This document shows, piece after piece, positions 18,684 through 27,171 of a stretch of DNA of 64,000 nt. Source of the stretch: Pseudomonas sp. WJP1 (lineage in GTDB: Bacteria; Pseudomonadota; Gammaproteobacteria; Pseudomonadales; Pseudomonadaceae); assembly GCF_028471945.1 (NCBI RefSeq), contig NZ_CP110128.1, positions 4,266,501 to 4,330,500 of the forward strand, given 5' to 3'. Position 1 is the first letter of the stretch. Every line of letters starts with the position of its first letter. The translations under genes were made by a program, and so were the position numbers. The notes beneath the pieces are model-generated. The model searched no databases. It was not told the origin of the DNA and was given only the letters and a program-made list of their open reading frames with translations.

Positions 18684-19465
18684 CAGGCTTTTCCTCGTGG
18701 TCGATGCCAGGGCGTGAACACGCCGCCCAGGCGTTTGATCAGCAGACTGCTGCCCATCCCGAGTACGCCGATCAGCAACATGCCGACCACGATGTCGGGG
18801 TAGTTCTGGATGGTGTAGGACTCCCAGGTGTAATAGCCGATGCCGTACTGGCCGGAGATCATCTCGGCGGTCACCAGGCAAAACCACGAGGTGCCCATGC
18901 CGATCGCCAGGCCGGTGACGATGCTGGGTGCGGCGCCCGGCAGAATCACTTCCAGCAGCATCGCCCGGCGCCCTGCCCCAAGGCTTCTGGCCGAGGCGAT
19001 CAAGCGGGGATCGACGCCTTCGACGCCATGCACAGTGTTGAGCAGGATCGGGAACAGGGCGCCGGTAAAGGTGATGAAGACCATCGACAGCTCGGACGAG
19101 GGGAACATCAGGATTGCCAGGGGAATCCAGGCCACGGCGGGGATTGGGCGCAGCACTTCCAGCGGTGGCAGCAACAGGTCTTCGGCCCATTTCGAGCGGC
19201 CGATGGCCAGGCCCAAGGCAACGCCGACGACCAGCGCCGCGAGGTAACCGGCGAAGACCCGGCTGAGGCTGCTGCCAAGGTGCCGGGCGAGCTTGCCGGA
19301 GTCACCCAGGCCCAGCGCCGCTTCAATCACGGCCAGCGGGGTCGGGACGTTGGCGAAGGTCACCAGGCCGAGGTTCCAGTGACCACTTGCGGCGAGTTGC
19401 CAGAACAGCAGGCAGAGCAGCAGTGAGGCGGCTCGGAGGAGCCAGCGGTTAAATGATCCGTACAC
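18683..19465 (-). CDS. ABC transporter permease, SsuC/TauC type
   Basis: A 260-residue inner-membrane permease with about six hydrophobic segments, the first near residues 8-25 (LLRAASLLLCLLFWQLAAS). The coupling loop ASARSLGAGRRAMLLEVILP lies near 155-175. The sequence RPIPAVAWIPLAILMF is highly typical of sulfonate/taurine/nitrate importers. It starts the translationally coupled run permease-ATPase-HEAT-DUF971. A REPIN separates it from the binding-protein gene upstream, so expression may drop there. The substrate is probably a sulfur- or nitrogen-containing anion. Confidence 0.92.
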   Translation of the reverse strand: MYGSFNRWLLRAASLLLCLLFWQLAASGHWNLGLVTFANVPTPLAVIEAALGLGDSGKLARHLGSSLSRVFAGYLAALVVGVALGLAIGRSKWAEDLLLPPLEVLRPIPAVAWIPLAILMFPSSELSMVFITFTGALFPILLNTVHGVEGVDPRLIASARSLGAGRRAMLLEVILPGAAPSIVTGLAIGMGTSWFCLVTAEMISGQYGIGYYTWESYTIQNYPDIVVGMLLIGVLGMGSSLLIKRLGGVFTPWHRPRGKA

Positions 19466-19488
19466 AATTCGTCCTCTCTACACTGCCC

Positions 19489-19582
19489 CCTGTGGGAGCG
19501 GGCTTGCTCGCGAATGCGGTCTGACATCCAACATTGATGTTGACTGACCCACCGCTTTCGCGAGCAAGCCCGCTCCCACAGG
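19489..19582. repeat. REPIN inside the ABC transporter operon
   Basis: Arms cctgtgggagcgggcttgc near 19489 and the complement ending near 19582, with the CATCCAACATTGA-type spacer. It sits between the binding-protein gene and the permease gene on the same strand, a place where REP hairpins often set different mRNA levels for binding protein and membrane parts. Confidence 0.9.
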
Positions 19583-19604
19583 GGGGGGTGTGGTGTTCTC
19601 GGGG

Positions 19605-21011
19605 TTAGCGCGCGGCCACGGCCTGGGTCGTGGCATCCGTGAAATCGAACACTTTGCCGCCCTGGGCCGTGGCGAATTGCTGGGCCTGGCCCTTGAGCAG
19701 GAACGCACTCAGTTGCCCCTTGGCATCACTGGCAAACCACGCCTGGTCGGCCAGCAGCTTGATCCCGCTGTCACTGGCCTGGGCATACACCGCGCGGATG
19801 TTCTTGCCTTCCTGCTTCAGCGCGGCCAGCGCGGTGAACGCCGCTTGCGCCGAGGCGTATTGGCGGACTTTCGGCTCGCCGCGCACCCAGATCTCGGCCA
19901 CGTGGCTGAAATCGGTGATGGCCTGGCCACTGGCTGCGTCGACGGCCTTGAGCGGCGTTTGCTGGTAATTGGCCAACTGCGCGCTGTAGTCCAGATTGGA
20001 CGCCTTGAACGCCGCGCGAATGTACTGGTCGTCGATGAAGGTATTCAGGTCGAGGCCGCGATCAGCCTTCTTCAACAGCTTGAGGGTGTCGATGGCGGTG
20101 CCGACGGCCTGGCGATATTCCGGCTTCCAGGTCAGGTCGCGGGTCTGCACGCCGAGGGGACCGTGGAACAGGTAGTTGACCTCGGCATCGACCCCGGTGA
20201 CCTTGGCGATCAGCTCGCTGTATTTCTCAGGCTCGGCGGCGAGCAACTGGTTGGCTTCGATGCTGGCGCGCAGATAGGCGACGACGATTTCCGGGTATTT
20301 CTTCGCATAGGCCTGGTCGACCAGCGCACCGTGGAAAGTTGGCGCGCCGGCCTGGGAACCGTCGTAGATCTTGCGTGCGAAGCCACGGCTCGGGAACAGT
20401 TCGGCGAACGGCACGAAGTCGGCATGGGCGTCGATCTTGCCGGCCTGCAACGCGGAACCGGCGACTTCCGGTGGCTGGGCAATGATGTTCACGTCCTTGA
20501 GCGGGTCCCAGCCCTGTGCCGCCACAGCGCGCAACAACATGCCATGGGCGGTGGACGCGAACGGTACGGAAATGGTCTTGCCCTTGAGCTCGGCCAGTGA
20601 CTGCACGCCCGATGCGCTCGGCACCACGATGCCGTTGCCACTGCCCTTGGTGCTGCCCGACAGCACGCTGATGAACAAGCTGTGCTTGCCGGCGGTTTCA
20701 AACGCCACGCCGTTGAACGAACCTGGGAAATCGGCCATGGCGCCGAAATCGAGTTTGCCGGCGACCATCTCGTTGGTCAGCGGCGCGCCACTGGTGAAGT
20801 TCTTCCACTGCACCTCGTATTGGGCGTCCTTGTAGGGGCCGTCGTGGGGCAGGTATTTGTCCAGCAGGCCCAGCTCGCGGATCAACAGGCCGCCGGCGGC
20901 GCAGTTGATGGTGGTGTCCTGGGTGCCAATGGCGATACGGATGGTTTCGGCCGAAGCCGACAGGGTGAATGAAGCCAGTACCAGACCGGCCAAAGCTGCA
21001 CGCAACATCAT
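19605..21011 (-). CDS. ABC transporter substrate-binding protein, sulfonate/nitrate-type fold
   Basis: A 468-residue periplasmic binding protein, longer than the usual 320-340 of SsuA/TauA. The signal peptide is LRAALAGLVLASFTLSASA, with cleavage before ETIRIAIG. The ligand-region features CAAGGLLIRELGLLDKYL, NEMVAGKLDFGAMADFPGSF and GIVVPS are those of NMT1/TauA-like proteins. The C-terminal ~130 residues have no counterpart in short family members. Two adjacent ATGs (21011, 21008) follow GGGGAAAC; I chose the outer. It is divided from the transporter genes by one REPIN and from the ferredoxin gene by another. Confidence 0.9.
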   Translation of the reverse strand: MMLRAALAGLVLASFTLSASAETIRIAIGTQDTTINCAAGGLLIRELGLLDKYLPHDGPYKDAQYEVQWKNFTSGAPLTNEMVAGKLDFGAMADFPGSFNGVAFETAGKHSLFISVLSGSTKGSGNGIVVPSASGVQSLAELKGKTISVPFASTAHGMLLRAVAAQGWDPLKDVNIIAQPPEVAGSALQAGKIDAHADFVPFAELFPSRGFARKIYDGSQAGAPTFHGALVDQAYAKKYPEIVVAYLRASIEANQLLAAEPEKYSELIAKVTGVDAEVNYLFHGPLGVQTRDLTWKPEYRQAVGTAIDTLKLLKKADRGLDLNTFIDDQYIRAAFKASNLDYSAQLANYQQTPLKAVDAASGQAITDFSHVAEIWVRGEPKVRQYASAQAAFTALAALKQEGKNIRAVYAQASDSGIKLLADQAWFASDAKGQLSAFLLKGQAQQFATAQGGKVFDFTDATTQAVAAR

Positions 21012-21143
21012 GAGTGTTTCCCCTCGAATCATTTATAGGATGTTCGTCTCCGCCACGATCAGGGCGTGGTGGGAAACGAGGGGTGTTTTTCAGTACAGCG
21101 TCCGGTGTTGCCGGGTAGCTCTTTCGGGTTGTCACAAAACCAA

Positions 21144-21231
21144 TGTAGGAGTGAGCCTGCTCGCGATGGCGATGGCACATCCAACATCTCATTGTCTGAC
21201 CCACTGCGATCGCGAGCAGGCCACTCCTACA
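21144..21231. repeat. REPIN between ferredoxin and binding-protein genes
   Basis: Arms tgtaggagtgagcctgctcg from 21144 and a complement with one mismatch ending at 21231, around a CATCCAACATC spacer. It lies within a leftward gene series and may act as an mRNA-stabilising hairpin at the 3' end of the ferredoxin message. Confidence 0.88.
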
Positions 21232-21242
21232 GGGATTGGGTT

Positions 21243-21512
21243 TCAGCGCAGGAGGTACGGGATATCCACTTTCACCGCCCCGGTCGGGCAGTCCTTTTCA
21301 CAGGGCATGCAGTACCAGCATTCATCGAAGGCCATGTAGGCCTTTTGCGTGGCCGGGTTGATTGCCAGCAAATCCATCGGGCAGACGTCGACGCACACGG
21401 TGCAGCCTTTGTGGGCGATGCAAAGGTCCTCGTCGACGGTGACCGGTGCATTGGAGCGAAAGAATATTTCCTGGGGTTGGTAGGCCATTTCACGGGTTCT
21501 CTCTAGTGTCAT
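21243..21512 (-). CDS. 4Fe-4S ferredoxin, AprB-like small subunit
   Basis: An 89-residue iron-sulfur protein with two cysteine clusters, CIAHKGCTVCVDVCP and CWYCMPCEKDCP, each fitting a 4Fe-4S site. The spacing and the motif DECWYCMPCEKDCPTGAV resemble the beta subunit of adenylylsulfate reductase (AprB) rather than a plain ferredoxin. The ATG at 21512 overlaps the flavoprotein stop; a TTG six bases earlier and a later ATG at 21488 are alternatives. It probably passes electrons to or from the flavoprotein encoded immediately upstream. Dissimilatory sulfate reduction is unlikely in this organism, so the pair must do something else. Confidence 0.9.
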   Translation of the reverse strand: MTLERTREMAYQPQEIFFRSNAPVTVDEDLCIAHKGCTVCVDVCPMDLLAINPATQKAYMAFDECWYCMPCEKDCPTGAVKVDIPYLLR

Positions 21513-21514
21513 GC

Positions 21515-23245
21515 TCAAGCCGCGTCGGCACCGACCCGCAACCGGTCGTAGGCCTGCATTTCATCGGCATCCAGCGGGATGATGTAAGGCTCGACGGCTT
21601 TCTTGAAACTGGTCATCACGCCGTTTTCGCCCTTCTTCAGGTGGCAGTGGCAGAACCAGTCGCTGTCGTTGCGTTGCGGGTGGTCGACCCGGTAGTGGTA
21701 AAGCCCCCAGCGACTTTCGGCGCGGAACAACGAAGCACGGGCGGCCATTTCGGCGCAGTCGCGGATCATGCTGACTTCCATGGCGCGCATCAGTTCGTGG
21801 GCGTTGTGGGCCTTGATCTGATCGAGGTCACGCTGGATGTCGCTGAAACGTTGCAGGCCGATCTGCATCTTCTTGGTCACTTTCGGCGGCTGCAGGTAGT
21901 CGTTGACGAAGCGCCGCAGCTTGTACTCGACCTGGGCCGGTGGCAGGCCGTGTTCGCGATCCAGCGGTGCGTAGACTCGCTGTTTTTCGATGTCGATCTG
22001 CTCGGCATCCAGTGCTGAAAACTCGCGTCCGGCGACAAAGTCCGCCGCGTTGGTGCCGGCAAACCAGCCATAGGTGAAAGCGCCGAGCATGTAATTGTGC
22101 GGCACCGCAGCCATGTCACCCGCCGAATACAGGCCCTTGACCGAGGTCTCGGCCTTCTCGTTGACCCACACGCCCGACGCCGAATGCCCGCTGCAAAAGC
22201 CGATCTCGGAGATGTGCATCTCGACCATCTGCGTGCGGTAATCGGTGCCGCGATTGGCGTGGAACTGACCGCGACTCGGGCGCTCGTTGCTGTGCAGGAT
22301 CTCTTCGATGTTCTGGATGGTTTCTTCGGCCAGGTGATCGAGCTTGAGGAACACCGGACCGTTGCCGCTTTCCAGTTCCTGGTGGAACTCCCACATCATC
22401 TGGCCGCTCCAGTAGTCGCACTCGATGAAGCGCTCGCCCTTGTTGTTGGCGGTGTAGCCGCCCAACGGACCGGTGACATAGGCGCAGGCCGGGCCGTTGT
22501 AGTCCTTGATCAGCGGGTTGATCTGGAAGCATTCCAGGTTCGCCAGTTCCGCTCCGGCGTGATAGGCCATGGCGTAACCGTCGCCGGCATTGGTCGGGTT
22601 TTCGTAGGTGCCCATCAGGTAACCCGAGGACGGCAGGCCCAGGCGCCCGGCGGCACCGCAGGCGAGGATCACGGCCTTGGCCTTGATCACATGGAAGTCG
22701 GCCGTGCGGCAATCGAAGCCCATCACGCCGTTGACCGCGCCCTCCTCGTCCTTGAGCAAACGGGTGCAGACCAGGCGATTGGTGATGCTGACCCGCGCCC
22801 GTTTCAACTGGCGGTACAGGACTTTCTTGATGTCGTGGCCTTCCGGCATCGGCAGCACGTAGGCGCCCATGTGGTGGACCTTTTTCACCGCGTAGTCGCC
22901 GGTCTCGTCCTTCTCGAACTTAACGCCCCAGCGGTCCAGCTGTTCGATGGTCTCGAAGCTGTGGGTCGCGTAGGCATAGACCGCGGCCTGATTGACGATG
23001 CCGTCGTTGGCGATGGTGATTTCCTTGGTGTATTGCTCCGGCGTGGAGTGGCCGGGAATGATCGCGTTGTTCAGGCCGTCCATGCCCATGCTGATCGCGC
23101 CGCTGCGCTTGACGTTGGCCTTGTCGATCAACAACACCCGCAAGTCGCGGTTGCGTTCCTTGGCCTTGATCGCCGCCATGGGGCCGGCCGTGCCGCCGCC
23201 GATCACGACGATGTCGTATTCCTGTTCGAGAGTCGTTCGGGTCAT
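21515..23245 (-). CDS. FAD flavoprotein, AprA/fumarate reductase-like
   Basis: A 576-residue flavoprotein. The N-terminal dinucleotide site is VVIGGGTAGPMAAIKAKE and the second FAD contact is GLYSAGDMAAVPHNYMLGAF near residue 370. VKRSGAISMGMDGLNN and the C-terminal helical part resemble adenylylsulfate reductase alpha (AprA) more than succinate dehydrogenase. Its ATG overlaps the GntR gene stop by four bases and the ferredoxin gene overlaps its end, so the three form a coupled unit. Inferred role: oxidation or reduction of a sulfur compound brought in by the adjacent sulfonate-type importer. The substrate is open, and the generic label 'fumarate reductase' would mislead. Confidence 0.9.
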   Translation of the reverse strand: MTRTTLEQEYDIVVIGGGTAGPMAAIKAKERNRDLRVLLIDKANVKRSGAISMGMDGLNNAIIPGHSTPEQYTKEITIANDGIVNQAAVYAYATHSFETIEQLDRWGVKFEKDETGDYAVKKVHHMGAYVLPMPEGHDIKKVLYRQLKRARVSITNRLVCTRLLKDEEGAVNGVMGFDCRTADFHVIKAKAVILACGAAGRLGLPSSGYLMGTYENPTNAGDGYAMAYHAGAELANLECFQINPLIKDYNGPACAYVTGPLGGYTANNKGERFIECDYWSGQMMWEFHQELESGNGPVFLKLDHLAEETIQNIEEILHSNERPSRGQFHANRGTDYRTQMVEMHISEIGFCSGHSASGVWVNEKAETSVKGLYSAGDMAAVPHNYMLGAFTYGWFAGTNAADFVAGREFSALDAEQIDIEKQRVYAPLDREHGLPPAQVEYKLRRFVNDYLQPPKVTKKMQIGLQRFSDIQRDLDQIKAHNAHELMRAMEVSMIRDCAEMAARASLFRAESRWGLYHYRVDHPQRNDSDWFCHCHLKKGENGVMTSFKKAVEPYIIPLDADEMQAYDRLRVGADAA

Positions 23246-23994
23246 GCCTGCGCCCCTTTTTGCCGGTCGATCCGCAAGCGGTACTGGAAGGCATCGCCAC
23301 GGTAGTAAAGGTGTTCGAAATCCACTGGACGGCCTTCGGCGTCGTGGGTCAGGCGCTCGATGCGCATGATCGGCGAGCCGGCCTCGACGTTCAGCGCCTG
23401 GGTCAGGTCGCTGTCGGCCAGCACCGCGTCGATGGCCAGGTCGGCGTGACCGAGGGCCAGGCCGCAGTCGTTTTCCAGGATCAGGAAAATGTCACGGGTC
23501 ACCAGATCAGCCTTCTCCAGGCGCTCGCCAAGGGCTTTGGGCAGGTAAGTGATTTCCAGGGAAATCGGCTCGCGGTTGATCAGGCGAACCCGCTTGATCT
23601 GCGCCACGGTCTCGCCTTCGGCGACCTGCAGGCGTTCGGCGACCAGCTTGTCGGCGGCGATGAACTTGAAGCTGCGCAGGCGGTTGATCACCTCATAGCC
23701 GCGACCGGTCATGGACTCGGCCAGGCCTTGCAAGGTGCTGACGTTCTGGAAGGTTTTCGGCTTGGCGACGAAGGTGCCCTTGCCGTGGATCTTGAAGATC
23801 AGCCCTTCCTTCTGCAGATCGCCAAGGGCCTGGCGCACGGTGATGCGACTGACCTTGAACAGCGCACCGAGCTCGCTTTCGGAAGGCATCTGGCTGTCTT
23901 GCGGATATTCACCGTCGAGGATGCGCGCACGCAACACATCGCGCAGCTGGGTGTGCAGGGGAACGCTACTGAGGGATAGAACGTTATCGGTCAT
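23242..23994 (-). CDS. GntR family regulator, HutC/UTRA type
   Basis: A 250-residue regulator. The N-terminal winged helix is clear (LHTQLRDVLRARILDGEYPQ, then SESELGALFKVSRITVRQAL) and the C-terminal UTRA ligand domain follows (RLINREPISLEITYLPKALG, then HLYYRGDAFQYRLRI). UTRA regulators bind small effectors and usually repress the adjoining operon. I chose the ATG at 23994; a GTG at 24003 is possible. Its stop overlaps the flavoprotein start. An 18-base palindrome lies twelve bases upstream of the start, a likely operator for self-control and for the AprAB-like and transporter genes. Confidence 0.93.
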   Translation of the reverse strand: MTDNVLSLSSVPLHTQLRDVLRARILDGEYPQDSQMPSESELGALFKVSRITVRQALGDLQKEGLIFKIHGKGTFVAKPKTFQNVSTLQGLAESMTGRGYEVINRLRSFKFIAADKLVAERLQVAEGETVAQIKRVRLINREPISLEITYLPKALGERLEKADLVTRDIFLILENDCGLALGHADLAIDAVLADSDLTQALNVEAGSPIMRIERLTHDAEGRPVDFEHLYYRGDAFQYRLRIDRQKGAQA

Positions 23995-24005
23995 GAAGAT
24001 CACTT

Positions 24006-24023
24006 GTCATAACGAGTTATGAC
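24006..24023 (-). promoter_or_regulatory. Putative GntR operator palindrome
   Basis: GTCATAACGAGTTATGAC is a perfect inverted repeat with eight-base arms and a two-base centre. It lies directly upstream of the GntR/UTRA gene, where an autoregulatory site is expected. The length and symmetry suit a dimeric HutC-type repressor. Confidence 0.75.
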
Positions 24024-24127
24024 GTGATCTTAGGGTTCTAAGGAGAGGCTTGAGAAATACTGTTTGGGCATAAGGTTAGATGCGTCGGCCTACCTGACAC
24101 ACCGCAGAGCCCGGTTCACCCGGTTCG

Positions 24128-24363
24128 CCTGTAGGAGCCAGGCTTGCCGGCGAAGAACGATGACGCGGTGCACCAGATACACCACGGCGTCTGGTTCGCC
24201 GGCAAGCCTGGCTCCTACAAGCGAAGAACGATGACGCGGTGCAACAGGTACACCGCGGCGCCCGGTTCGCCGGCAAGCCTGGCTCCTACAAGCGAAGAAC
24301 GATGACGCGATGCAACAGATACACCGCGGCGTCTGGTTCGCCGGCAAGCCTGGCTCCTACAGC
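24128..24363. repeat. Tandem REP array, 71-base period
   Basis: After one REP arm in the opposite direction (cctgtaggagccaggcttgc at 24128) comes a 71-base unit repeated three times, with CGAAGAACGATGACGCG starting at 24151, 24222 and 24293. Each unit ends in GGCAAGCCTGGCTCCTAC. Copies differ at only a few bases. This is local amplification of a REP unit between the GntR operator and the Dyp peroxidase gene. Open frames across it are low-complexity and not credible genes. Confidence 0.92.
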
Positions 24364-24377
24364 ACGTGCATGCGGGA

Positions 24378-25262
24378 TCAGGTGAGTAATGCGCGCAGAT
24401 CCAATCGACCATCCTTCAACGGCGGGCACCAGTAGTAGCCACCAGTAATAGGCCGGCTGATGCGGTACAAACCATCGGTGATGCCATCTTCCAGCCCGCT
24501 CATGCGCCGCAGCTGGACTTCGAAGGCATCGAGGGAAAAACCGAAAGCCAGGAACATCAACCCGGCGCGATCGCCTTCGATCCACGGCATCGAGCGGCGA
24601 ACCACGAACGCCTCAGGGGCGAAGCTCTCCTGGGCGGTGCGTTTGACGTGGGCGGAGATCGGAGCGTCGTCGAGCTCTTCGTTATCGCTCAGGCGGCGGC
24701 CCATGATGTTATCCGTCTCATGGGACGGCATCGCACGAAAGCCCTTGAGGTCATGCTGCCACTGCTGGATCGCGGCAAAGCTGCCGCCCACCATGCCCTC
24801 GGCGCCCGCCCCCACCAGCGCGGCGGCCGCGGCGGCTTCGTCACGGGGGTTTTCGGTGCCGTCTTCGTAGCCAGTCAGGTCATGGCCGTCACGGTGACGG
24901 AAACCCTCGGTCACTTGCACCAGGCGCAGGGCCGGGGCCAAAGCTGCCTCGAAAGCGTTGCTGCGGTTAAGCAGCTCGCCACGGTCAACCCCGTGCAACC
25001 AGCACCAGAGTGCCTGTTGCGTCGACGGGTTATCGACGCCGACACCGCTCAGCGCCGGGAACGCGCGCAAGCCTTCGACATGCCCGCCGAGGGCCTTGAC
25101 CAGGGACTCACCGAAGCCGACCACCGCCGATTTGCCATCCACCAGTTGCGCCAGCTTGTCCAACGCGGCCGGGAGGGCCGCGGCCGACTCCAGGGCGAAG
25201 AACATGTGACGAGCGAGAGGCGGAACAGGGGTGGCGAGAATGCCCGGCTGGTAGTGACTCAT
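24378..25262 (-). CDS. Dyp-type heme peroxidase
   Basis: A 294-residue dye-decolourising peroxidase of the short cytosolic (YfeX-like) class. The hallmark GYEDGTENP, with its catalytic aspartate, is near residue 150; the expected proximal heme histidine is in ISAHVKRTAQ (about 205); a conserved arginine-rich strand follows (LMFLAFGFSLDAFEVQLRRM). There is no signal peptide. The enzyme uses hydrogen peroxide with broad substrates and may act on porphyrins; its physiological role is unsettled. It stands alone, with the REP array downstream and about 260 bases of promoter DNA upstream shared with the divergent gapN gene. Confidence 0.94.
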   Translation of the reverse strand: MSHYQPGILATPVPPLARHMFFALESAAALPAALDKLAQLVDGKSAVVGFGESLVKALGGHVEGLRAFPALSGVGVDNPSTQQALWCWLHGVDRGELLNRSNAFEAALAPALRLVQVTEGFRHRDGHDLTGYEDGTENPRDEAAAAAALVGAGAEGMVGGSFAAIQQWQHDLKGFRAMPSHETDNIMGRRLSDNEELDDAPISAHVKRTAQESFAPEAFVVRRSMPWIEGDRAGLMFLAFGFSLDAFEVQLRRMSGLEDGITDGLYRISRPITGGYYWCPPLKDGRLDLRALLT

Positions 25263-25522
25263 GTGAACTCCTTTAGAAAAGTGCGCGAAGTTTAACCCCG
25301 ACTCCGGCCATTGTGTGCTCCCAGGTCAAAAGATCGCGTTTCACCCAACGCCGATTGCGGTCTACGCTTGAAGCACAACAAACACACCTTCACCCCTCTA
25401 TTCTGCCCATCAGCGCTCGATTGCAGTTAAAAAAAACCATCAACAAGGCGTATAACCCTTGAACTGGATTCTTCAACGGCTAGCCATAAGCGCACGGCTG
25501 ACATTACACACGGGGTAGCAAC

Positions 25523-27148
25523 ATGACGACCGCACAGATTCTTGGCAACCTGTTTCCCGACGCCGGCAGCATCCCGGAAAAATACTGTCTCGACGGCCAG
25601 GTCGAACAACGTGAGTACCTGGTCGACGGCGTGTTGAAAACCTGGCCAGGTCCCCTCGCCCAGGTCCGCAGCCCGGTGTACCTGAGCGGCCCCGGCGGCG
25701 ATGAACAAGTCATCCTCGGCAGCACGCCGCTGCTGGATGCCGCCACCGCCTTGACCGCCCTCGACGCCGCCGTGCGCGCCTATGACCGCGGCCAGGGTTT
25801 GTGGCCGACCATGCGCGTGGCCGAGCGCATCCAGCACGTCGAAACCTTCCTGGGGCACATGCGTGAACAGCGCGAAGCGGTGGTGAAGTTGCTGATGTGG
25901 GAAATCGGCAAGAACCTCAAGGATTCGGAAAAGGAATTCGACCGCACCTGCGATTACATCGTCGACACCATCAACGCCCTGAAAGAACTCGACCGCCGCT
26001 CCAGTCGCTTCGAACTGGAACAGGACACCCTCGGCCAGATCCGTCGCGTACCGCTGGGCGTGGCGCTGTGCATGGGTCCGTACAACTATCCGCTGAACGA
26101 AACCTTCACCACGCTGATCCCCGCGCTGATCATGGGCAACACCGTAGTGTTCAAGCCGGCCAAGCTGGGTGTGCTGTTGATCCGCCCACTGCTGGAGGCC
26201 TTTCGCGACAGCTTCCCGGCCGGGGTGATCAACGTGATATACGGCAGCGGGCGCGAGACGGTCAGTGCGCTGATGGCCAGCGGCAACATCGACATCTTCG
26301 CCTTCATCGGCACCAACAAGGCCGCCAGTGACCTGAAGAAATTGCACCCGCGCCCCCACCGTTTGCGCGCGGCACTGGGACTGGATGCGAAAAACCCCGG
26401 CATCGTCCTGCCGGAAGTGGATCTGGACAATGCGGTGACTGAGGCGCTCACCGGCTCCCTGTCATTCAACGGCCAGCGCTGCACTGCCCTGAAGATCCTG
26501 TTTGTCCACGAAGACGTGGTCGAAGCCTTCATCGAGAAATTCAACGCCAAACTGGCCACGCTCAAACCCGGCATGCCGTGGGACAGTGGCGTGGCCCTGA
26601 CGCCGCTGCCGGAGTCGGGCAAGGTCGATTACCTGCACTCACTGGTGGCCGATGCCGTGGGCAAAGGCGCGAAAGTGGTCAACCCCAATGGCGGCGAGGC
26701 CCGCGCGTCGTTCTTCTACCCCGCCGTGCTGTACCCGGTGACGCCGCAGATGCGGGTCTACCAGGAAGAACAATTCGGCCCGGTAGTGCCGATCGTGCCC
26801 TATCGTCACCTGGACACGGTGATCGACTACGTTCTCGAATCGGACTTCGGCCAGCAACTGAGCATTTTCGGCACCAACCCGGTGGCGGTCGGTCGACTGG
26901 TCGACACCTTCGCCAACCAGGTTGGGCGCATCAACCTCAACGCCCAATGCCAGCGCGGCCCGGACACCTACCCGTTCAATGGCCGGAAAAACTCCGCCGA
27001 GGGCACCTTGTCGGTGCATGACGCGTTGCGGGTGTTTTCGATCCGCACGCTGGTGGCGACCAAATTCCAGGAGACCAACAAGGATCTCATCAGCGAGATC
27101 ATCAGTGGCCGCAGCTCAAGCTTCCTGACCACTGACTACATCTTCTGA
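25523..27148 (+). CDS. gapN: NADP-dependent non-phosphorylating glyceraldehyde-3-phosphate dehydrogenase
   Basis: A 541-residue aldehyde dehydrogenase of the GapN group, oxidising glyceraldehyde-3-phosphate to 3-phosphoglycerate and yielding NADPH. The catalytic cysteine is in FNGQRCTALK (about residue 320) and the substrate-side motif GPYNYPLNETFTTLIPAL matches GapN. The position of the usual general-base glutamate (ELGGK in most ALDHs) reads GLDAKNPG here; this could be a subfamily trait. The ATG at 25523 is divergent from the Dyp peroxidase gene. The FUSC gene follows within 25 bases, so the two may be co-transcribed. Confidence 0.88.
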   Translation: MTTAQILGNLFPDAGSIPEKYCLDGQVEQREYLVDGVLKTWPGPLAQVRSPVYLSGPGGDEQVILGSTPLLDAATALTALDAAVRAYDRGQGLWPTMRVAERIQHVETFLGHMREQREAVVKLLMWEIGKNLKDSEKEFDRTCDYIVDTINALKELDRRSSRFELEQDTLGQIRRVPLGVALCMGPYNYPLNETFTTLIPALIMGNTVVFKPAKLGVLLIRPLLEAFRDSFPAGVINVIYGSGRETVSALMASGNIDIFAFIGTNKAASDLKKLHPRPHRLRAALGLDAKNPGIVLPEVDLDNAVTEALTGSLSFNGQRCTALKILFVHEDVVEAFIEKFNAKLATLKPGMPWDSGVALTPLPESGKVDYLHSLVADAVGKGAKVVNPNGGEARASFFYPAVLYPVTPQMRVYQEEQFGPVVPIVPYRHLDTVIDYVLESDFGQQLSIFGTNPVAVGRLVDTFANQVGRINLNAQCQRGPDTYPFNGRKNSAEGTLSVHDALRVFSIRTLVATKFQETNKDLISEIISGRSSSFLTTDYIF

Positions 27149-27171
27149 GGAGAGCCGACCTGAGCGCATCC

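Noticed and set aside
21515..23245. Succinate dehydrogenase/fumarate reductase of the TCA cycle
   Set aside because: The ferredoxin partner, motif forms and the sulfonate-type importer point to an AprA-like enzyme; no membrane anchor genes are present.
24151..24363. CRISPR-like regular repeats
   Set aside because: The 71-base units are nearly identical along their whole length with no unique spacers, and no cas genes are present; they are REP units.
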